Shown here one piece after another: positions 5,878-10,590 of a stretch of DNA of 10,590 bases. Positions within the stretch are counted from its first letter, which is position 1, and each line of letters begins with the position of its first letter. The DNA lies in the NCBI GenBank assembly GCA_003573635.1, contig QUTJ01031263.1:1-10590 (forward strand), in the 5' to 3' direction. Origin of the DNA: Goniomonas avonlea (taxonomy: Eukaryota; Cryptophyceae; Goniomonadida; Goniomonadaceae). The notes under the pieces were generated by a model that worked only from the letters and a program-made list of their open reading frames with translations, was not told the origin of the DNA and did not search any database. Made by a program: the position numbers and the translations under genes.

Positions 5878-8555
5878 ATGGCGGCGTCCGTTGAAGAGTT
5901 CTGGGCAACCGTGGTTGAGCTGGAGCGGGCTTTTGACTGTCGGATGCTGTCAATACCATTGCCACCGTCATGTCCAGAAGTGCTAACGCTGCACGCGTAC
6001 TGTTCTGTGCGGCGAGACAGAGATGTCAAGCCATCTTTCTTTCGAGCGGCGATGCGCCACCAAACTGGAACTCACTGGAGAGAGTGTGCTGTTCTTGCAC
6101 TTCTGTATAATCTTATTGGCACAGCCGAACCGTTTATGCTGTATCAGTTCCGACTGAAAGCACGCGCACGTGCGGCTGGAAAGCCACAATGCACCAAGGT
6201 GCCGTTGGAACCATGGTTACCAACGCTCGAGCAGGTTCCTGGGTTCCTGGAGTTCTTCGAGGAGCTCTGTTCCATCCCGACTTATTTCGCAGGCTGTCCA
6301 CGGTTTACCAGGCAGTATCAGGTCCTTGGAGCCGCGAAGACCAGGCAGGTTGTCACCACGGCGTTGGACCATCCATTTGTGCTAGGTATTGAAGGCGAAC
6401 GCTCCGTAGCGTCCTGTGTTGAATTCGCCAGATCACTCCACGGGGTTGGCCCATTTTATGCCGGTCAGACTGCCCGTGACTGGGCATCGGTGTCATGTCC
6501 GGACCAGTACGCAAACATAAGTGAACTCGGACCAGGATCGACCAAGGCGTTGCGCCATTTGCTCCCCAAAACAACCCCGGCAGACGCTTTTGCAGCCGTC
6601 CGTAACGCACGGCCGGACGCGACCTGGGGTGACACGGACATTGAGCATGCACTCTGTGAGTACAGTCGTCTGGTCAGTGACGAGCTCCGAATGCGAAATG
6701 GCCAAAAGCTCGGTCCCAGAGCCTTGGCTAACGGGCCGTTCGTGCACATGCCACCCCTAGACCCTGTGTGCTGGTGGAGAGGACATTGCCAGTGCCAAAG
6801 CTCGCGTGAACCGTACACAACATGGCAGTCAGAGTGTGGACCAAGGCGGCGCCGCGTGTGCAGCCGTTGCAGACATCGACACTGTGACGCAAATGGGCCA
6901 AGACACCACCGCACTCACGTAAGTGCAAACAGGTTTATTCAGAATGGCGCTCAGTCTATTCACCGCGGGGTACTAACGCAAGTTGTAGGCCCACCGAAGT
7001 TGGAGCCGACGAGCTCAATGTTCCAGCGGACATCCGCCATCGCGAGACCCCGGACACCGAAACAAGTGTCACGTACGTGCAAACAGAACGACGCTCAGTG
7101 TTTTCATCGCCCGGTACTAACGCAAGTGGCAGGCCCTCCGAAACCGGAGCCGACGAGCTCAATGTTCCAGCTGACGTCAGCCATCGCGAGACCGCGGACA
7201 CCGAAACAACTGTCACGTATGTGCAAACAGAATGACGTGCAAACAGAATGACGCTCAGTTTATTCACCGTTGGATACTAACGCAAGTGGCAGGCCCACCG
7301 AAACCGGAGCCAACGAGCTCAACGTTCCAGCTGACCCTCTCCCTTGATCGTGTCCCTCTCTCTCTCCATCTCTCTCTCTCGTCCTCCCTCTCTCTCTCTC
7401 GTCCTCCCTCTCGTGCTCTCTATCTATCTATCTATCTATCTCCCTCCCTCTCTCTCTCTCTCCCCCTCCCCCTCCCCCCCTCTCCCTCTCCCTTGACGTA
7501 CGTGCAAACAGAATGACGTGCAAACAGAATGACGCTCTCTTATTCACCGAGGGGTACTAACGCAAGTGGCAGACACACCGAACCTGGAGCCGACGAGCTC
7601 AACGTTACAGCAGACATCCGCCATCGCGGGACTGCTGACACCGAAACAACCGCACTCACGTCCGTACATACCACGCGCCACGACGAGGCCACCAGGTCAG
7701 TCATGTTGGTTGATTCGGGTTCGAACCGAACTAATACGAGTAGAAAACGCCCGCGTGACCGGCTTCAGCTGGCCTGTGCTGTCACCTCGGAGTCCAAGCC
7801 CACTGAATGTGGGAGCAACGCGCTCGGCGCCAAGGCTGCTAAGCGCTGGCACCCCCAGCCTGCGTCAGAGTTTGTACTGTGTACTTCACTGTTTTTTTTG
7901 TACTTCACTGTGTAACGTGTATCAATAGGCGTTGACAGCAAGGGGAACCAGATTACTGCTGTCCGAGTCAAGTCCGATGGGGTCCGTGGCAGCGCTGTTA
8001 CAGCAGTGGGAACCGATGAAACCGCGATCGTCGAGATCCGTGGCCGCAAGGGTCATGACAGTTCCTCCGAGCAGGTCTGCGACCAGGATCCAGCGCACCA
8101 GACCGCGTACCTCAGGACGATCAACCTTCGAAACGTGGTGAGGCCTGAGGTCACTCGAGAGGTAGCGACAGACCTAGTACTAGCGAGAGGCCTAGCTGGC
8201 TCGAGTGAGCGAGAGGAACTTCGGGAGGTCTTCCTCACTCCACCTGGTGTCACCACAGAGCTGGCTCGAGTGAGCGAGAGAAACGTGCCAGTGGTGCCGA
8301 AGGTTTGTAGCTAATGTCGAGGGGAGGGAGGGGGGGAGAGAGGGCGAGAGGGGGGGAGAGAGAGAGAGAGCGAGGGGAGAGAGGGAGCAGTCATTCCTCA
8401 ACCTATAGGTTCGCGTGGTGCTGGCACGTGCCGGCACCGCCTGTCTCGACTACGAGGGCTTGTACGTGCTCACTGCTGCTGGTTTAGTGCACCCCCACCG
8501 GCCCCAGCGTCACAAATACATGTCGCCACCGGCACCCGCCGAAACGCCTCCTTAG
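5878..8555 (+). CDS. Gene E: HMUDK-helical / alpha-GPT-pyrophosphorylase-like domain with repeat-bearing nuclear-type tail
   Basis: Best model: exons 5878-6672, 6761-6918, 6989-7072, 7133-7216, 7573-7880, 7929-8302 and 8409-8555; 1950 nt, 649 residues, phases consistent. ATG 5878 (AGCATGG) is preferred over 5830, which lies in a duplicated upstream element. Residues 1-265 match the helical domain of phage 5-hydroxymethyl-dU DNA kinases and thymine pyrophosphorylases: YCSVRRDRD (about 41-49), an LLYN helix, GVGPFYAGQTARDW (189-202), GPGS (218-221) and IEHALCEYSR (255-264). In that superfamily the domain acts in modifying hydroxymethyluracil in DNA. Downstream lie acidic 28-residue repeats, an RKRPRDR nuclear-type signal and an unrecognised Val/Arg-rich C-terminal region. 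The first donor (6673) is uncertain; coding similarity appears to run to about 6710. Confidence 0.6.
6673..6760 (+). other. Gene E intron 1 (boundaries uncertain)
   Basis: The frame shifts here from DIEHALCEYSRL (frame 1) to EDIASAKARVNRTQ (frame 2). A GGCTAAC branch-like motif and a CCCCTAG acceptor (6759-6760) are clear. Donor GTCAGT at 6673 gives matching phase 0. GTCCCA at 6713 with acceptor 6779 is an alternative that would keep more of the domain's end. Confidence 0.4.
6919..6988 (+). other. Gene E intron 2 (70 nt, textbook signals)
   Basis: Donor CAC|GTAAGT, branch point TACTAAC (6971-6977), acceptor TTGTAG|G. Joins TTALT to PTEVGADEL, phase 2 to phase 2. It is the first member of the duplicated exon-intron series. 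Confidence 0.85.
7073..7132 (+). other. Gene E intron 3 (60 nt)
   Basis: Donor CAC|GTACGT, TACTAAC at 7115-7121, acceptor GGCAG|G, phase 2. A near copy of intron 2 without its 10-nt extra segment. Its length is a multiple of three with no in-frame stop in frame 1. Confidence 0.85.
7217..7292 (+). other. Gene E intron 4 (76 nt, or skipping to 7572)
   Basis: Donor CAC|GTATGT, TACTAAC-type branch (7275), acceptor GGCAG|G. Contains a 16-bp internal duplication (GTGCAAACAGAATGAC). Because the next exon copy is broken by a microsatellite and a TGA, the productive splice probably runs to the acceptor at 7572. Confidence 0.7.
7335..7496 (+). repeat. CT-rich and TATC microsatellite inside the third exon copy
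   Basis: After AACGTTCCAGCTGAC the exon copy breaks into a long CT/CCCT tract with five TATC units (7421-7440) and returns at TTGAC|GTACGT. It removes the second half of the 84-nt exon and introduces an in-frame TGA near its start (about 7344). Confidence 0.95.
7881..7928 (+). other. Gene E intron (48 nt)
   Basis: Donor GTACTT at 7881 is phase-compatible (phase 1) with acceptor CAATAG|GC. A TGTAAC branch-like motif lies about 12 nt before the acceptor. A T-run and the repeat GTACTTCACTGT lie inside. Two other GT donors close by have the wrong phase. Confidence 0.5.
8194..8280 (+). repeat. 22-bp direct repeat within the gene E coding region
   Basis: AGCTGGCTCGAGTGAGCGAG (continuing AG) occurs at 8194-8215 and 8259-8280. 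The 65-bp offset is not a multiple of three, so the same DNA is read once as LAGSSERE and once as ELARVSER. Confidence 0.85.
8303..8408 (+). other. Last intron of gene E (106 nt) carrying a GA-rich microsatellite
   Basis: Donor CCGAAG|GTTTGT, acceptor CCTATAG|GTT, phase 0 to phase 0. The body is a purine-rich G/A simple repeat (about 8317-8388). It joins VPVVPK to VRVVLARAGTACLDYEG, which runs 48 codons to the TAG at 8553-8555. Confidence 0.65.
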
Positions 8556-9530
8556 CACACAAAATCGGGTGTGGCCCAGGCATCAATGTCTCGCCTGTGG
8601 GGCTGTCAGGGCAACACGCAGCATCTACATCTAAGCACCTCAAGGCAATAAGACCGTCGCTCACATGGTCTTGCGGCTCCCCAGCCCGATCGCTGTCGTA
8701 GCTGCTGTCGCAATCAGACTCGGAGCCCACTGTAATGCGAGTGTGAGCACAAGAGTCAACACAGCGGCACTCCATACGCACCCGGACTGCAAACAGGTGC
8801 ACGCCGCCTTCGCTTCTTCAAGGGAGCCGAACCTTGGAGGCTCAGTCTCTGCTTTTCTGGAGAGATGTTAGACTGTCACACAAAGAATCGCAAGGATAGG
8901 GGGCGCACCTTTAGGTCCGACTCCCGGACGGGCCAAGGTGGGCGGGCGCGTTTCCTCCCCGTCTTCCGAGTCGGCCGCGGACACAAACATGACCGACTCA
9001 GACTCTGAAGCTGCATCCGGGTGGGGGGCAGAGCGGCTGTACCATCGGTACGAGCGCGAGGGTCCGGGGCGGTCGTCACCGACATCCGTATCGTCATGCC
9101 CACAGGCTACCCGGGTCTGCGGAACCGCAAACACTGCCCCGGATACCACGACATGGGTGACAGCCGCCTTGCAGCCTGCAACCGTCATTCCTCCCTTGCA
9201 TTTGTTTCAGGAGAACGTGCAGAGATAGATCTGCAAGGATGGGAATATCCCACCACTTGCAGTGGGATCTGTGCCACCTTTCGGGGTACAGTTATGCACG
9301 TTGTTCCGAAACCACACCGAACGTACATATGACGTCACACCGGGATGCTGGTTGTAGCTGTTTGCTGTGGACTCAAACGTCGTGCAAAAATACAGATATG
9401 GATCATCCATTTGTCCCGGTGACGTCTTTGTCTTTTTTTGTATGCGATAGACAGTCGATTTCGGGTGTGAATCGGCACGCGTCGCCTCGGGCTTGAGAAA
9501 GGTAACGGCCAACAATACATTGGGATCGTA
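8470..9530 (-). CDS. Gene F: acidic, Ser-rich nuclear-type protein of unknown function
   Basis: Best model: exons 9530-9278, 9175-8909, 8856-8782 and 8729-8470; 855 nt, 284 residues plus a possibly missing start. The family is not recognised. Exon 1 reads YDPNVLLAVTFLKPE, then DDPYLYFCTTFES and SYVRSVWFRNNVHN. Exon 2 has acidic and Ser-rich runs (HDDTDVGDD; ASESESVMF; DSEDGEE). Exon 3 holds PLKKRRRRAP, a strong basic nuclear-import-type cluster, visible only when the two 52-nt introns are placed. Exon 4 has SESDCDSSYDSD and a Cys-rich end. There is no in-frame ATG before MDDPY (9410), so either that is the start or another exon lies upstream of the AAAAAG site at 9531. It is divergent to gene G and convergent to, and overlapping, gene E. 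Confidence 0.5.
8730..8781 (-). other. Gene F intron (52 nt, phase 1)
   Basis: Donor CCGG|GTGCGT and acceptor CATTACAG|TG, with TTGAC inside. It joins the basic exon to GSESDCDSS in frame and has the same length as the preceding intron. Confidence 0.65.
8857..8908 (-). other. Gene F intron (52 nt, phase 1)
   Basis: Donor AAAG|GTGCGC, branch point TCTAAC (8872-8867), acceptor CTCCAG|AA. The TAA that would end the open frame is part of the branch motif. Splicing opens the frame with KKRRRR. Confidence 0.7.
9176..9277 (-). other. Gene F intron (about 102 nt, tentative)
   Basis: Donor CGAAAG|GTGGCA and acceptor GGTTGCAG|GC give phase 1 to phase 1. The branch point is not clear. A frame change between the two flanking coding stretches requires a junction here. 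Confidence 0.4.
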
Positions 9531-9604
9531 CTTTTTAGTTTAGTTTTTTTTCTTACTTAGTAGTAGTTTTTTTTCTCCTTCACTTCCAGCCTTGTCACGC
9601 CGGC
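9531..9604. promoter_or_regulatory. T-rich intergenic stretch between divergent genes F and G
   Basis: On the plus strand there are two copies of AGTTTTTTTTCT about 25 bp apart (9543 and 9566), then TCCTTCACTTCCAG. It lies immediately upstream of ATG 9605. It could be a poly(dA:dT) promoter element or, because of the pyrimidine run ending in CAG, the end of an intron of gene G. Confidence 0.35.
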
Positions 9605-10394
9605 ATGTCGGCAGCCGGCGCAGCCACTGCCAGCGACACTAAGAAACGGAAGAGGCCGGCGCCCGCTTGGGCAAACACCACCCCAACTGGAACCCAAGCG
9701 CGCACTGTGGCTGCTCGGGAGACAGCTTCCCGGTCTGGGGGAAGCAGTCCGATGCTTGCTGGCTCTTCGCCATCGCCCGGTGCTTCGTCCTCTTCTGCAG
9801 TGAGTGTGGTGCCAGACTTCGCATCGCCACCAGCGAAGGGGAAGGCCCGCCAGCAACATGTTAGTCCCACTGCCTGGTCCACAATTGTTGGAGCGGTGCC
9901 ATCAGAACAACGTGAGCCTGCGACAAGGGCCGTGGAGCGCACCGTTGCAGCAGTCTCCAAGCTTCCAACCAAACTACAACGGACATTTTTCGGAGCGCTA
10001 TTGGATGCTGTTCCCGAGGTCAGTGAGTTTTACACTCGAGAAGTTCGGCGCCACCGCCAGGAAGGCGCGAAACTGGCAATGGAGTATATGACCTCGCGCC
10101 TGGAGGATGCCGCTCTTCTTCCGGTTCTGACACAAGCACGGGGTGCATGCGCTGAGACCCTGAGACCTGCATCAGTCGGTTTCGGTTGCTCGCCGGTTGC
10201 AAGCTCGAGTGCCCGATGTCGATGGCTCGACCTTGTGCATCGTGCGCCGAACAAGAAAGTCGTCCGAGTCTCGCAAAGCCGAGCTCGCCCAAATCGTCAG
10301 TCAGGGCCTGCATGTTATCCTCCCAAGGACCCAGAAGCCAGTTGAAGACAGGGTTTCTGAAACCCAAAACGGANTTAATTCCAGAGCTAATTAA
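9605..10394 (+). CDS. Gene G: unrecognised nuclear-type protein, 3' part uncertain
   Basis: ATG 9605 (GGCATGTCGG) starts a frame with an early basic cluster (TKKRKRPAP), a Ser/Pro/Ala-rich linker to about residue 90, then a helical region (WSTIVGAVPSEQ; LQRTFFGALLDAVPEVSEFY; GAKLAMEYMTSRLEDAALLP). Around 10124-10175 the coding signal passes to the next frame, which reads ARVPDVDGSTLCIVRRTRK and then AELAQIVSQGLHVILPRTQK. A 52-nt intron (10124-10175, GTTCTG...CATCAG, phase 0) fits, but the donor is weak and a frameshift is possible. The second frame ends at TAA 10392-10394 in a poor-quality stretch with an N at 10374, so the true end is unknown. No family is recognised. Confidence 0.45.
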
Positions 10395-10420
10395 AACCGT
10401 TTAAACGGAATTAATTCCAG
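10369..10420 (+). repeat. Direct repeat ACGGA(A)TTAATTCCAG with an undetermined base
   Basis: The 16-bp sequence at 10369-10384 (with N at 10374) recurs perfectly at 10405-10420, which suggests the N is A. Between and after the copies are AT-rich and A-rich runs and a GTTTAAAC palindrome, unlike the surrounding composition. It may be an assembly or read-end artefact. Confidence 0.7.
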
Positions 10421-10441
10421 CCCCAAGGGAAAAAAACCAAA

Positions 10442-10590
10442 AAAACCACCCTCGTCCTGCTCAAAATGGACCAGCTGCAGCCAAAGAAAAACGAAAAGTC
10501 GTGGATTCAAGTTGGAGCAGTGGCAGAAGTGCAGAACTGGCGACTGGTCGACAAGGGATCGAATCCCAATGGGAACCGATTTTCTTTTCT
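10442..10590 (+). CDS. Partial coding stretch running off the right end
   Basis: One frame is open from about 10442 to the window end, reading TLVLLKMDQLQPKKNEKSW then VGAVAEVQNWRLVDKGSN. It contains ATG 10466 in good context (AAAATGG). It could be a further exon of gene G or the start of another gene. Not recognised; too short to assign. Confidence 0.35.

Larger units (their letters stand above)
6919..7660 (+). repeat. Tandemly duplicated exon-plus-intron unit (144-bp period)
   Basis: TACTAACGCAAG occurs at 6971, 7115, 7275 and 7555. The first offset is exactly 144 bp, made of an 84-nt exon and a 60-nt intron. The second is 160, explained by a 16-bp duplication. The third is inflated by a microsatellite. 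Each intact exon encodes 28 residues of the type PTETGADELNVPAD followed by HRETADTET. Copies differ by scattered substitutions, several of them synonymous. Confidence 0.9.

Noticed and set aside
6353-6914. Several minus-strand open frames opposite gene E
   Set aside because: They lie antisense to the conserved domain motifs of gene E and are explained as shadows of its codon bias.
6919-7572. CRISPR array
   Set aside because: Repeat copies are long, unequal and carry donor, branch and acceptor signals; no short repeat/unique spacer pattern.
7874-7915. C-terminus LFFLYFTV of the open frame ending at 7915 as a membrane tail
   Set aside because: It reads a T-rich intron; splicing at 7881/7928 continues in frame into a better coding exon.
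8938-9332. Plus-strand open frames containing acidic Ser-rich peptides
   Set aside because: The minus strand gives a phase-consistent spliced gene here with a branch point and a nuclear-type basic cluster. The plus frames are its complement.

Overview
This window reads as nuclear DNA of an intron-rich microbial eukaryote; the lineage is not identifiable from sequence alone. The main argument is splicing. Coding-looking stretches repeatedly change frame, and wherever they do, a short GT..AG intron (about 39-106 nt) with matching phases can be drawn. Many of these carry a CTAAC/CTGAC/TACTAAC-like branch point about 11-12 nt before the acceptor. Simple ORF calling therefore breaks the real genes apart. 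I saw no rRNA, tRNA, CRISPR or prokaryotic operon structure, but I could not run any search.

Layout from left to right: a cluster of short palindromes (43-159); plus-strand gene A (382-1838, unknown nuclear-type protein) whose stop codon overlaps an AATAAA at the start of a decaying tandem repeat array (1824-2448); minus-strand exons C (3961 down to 2512), whose last exon carries an NPP-type methyltransferase motif; minus-strand gene D (5679 down to 4043, five exons, about 467 residues), whose spliced C-terminal part resembles the core of AlkB-like 2-oxoglutarate/Fe(II) oxygenases; a short divergent intergenic region made of duplicated sequence (5680-5877); plus-strand gene E (5878-8555, about 649 residues in the best model); minus-strand gene F (about 9530 down to 8470, acidic nuclear-type protein), which overlaps the 3' end of gene E; and plus-strand gene G (from 9605), which runs into a doubtful stretch with an undetermined base at 10374.

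The most interesting reading is functional. Gene E begins with a domain that matches, motif by motif, the helical domain shared by 5-hydroxymethyl-dU DNA kinases and alpha-glutamyl/putrescinyl-thymine pyrophosphorylases, which are enzymes of phage thymine hypermodification. It is divergently paired with the candidate 2OG oxygenase (gene D), and a candidate adenine-type methyltransferase (C) follows gene D. Together they could form a eukaryotic DNA-base modification locus. The gene E assignment is fairly strong, the oxygenase and methyltransferase assignments are moderate to weak, and the joint pathway is inference.

Gene E also contains a tandemly duplicated exon-plus-intron unit (84-nt exon, 60-nt intron) with very clear splice signals. 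One copy has been invaded by a CT/TATC microsatellite.
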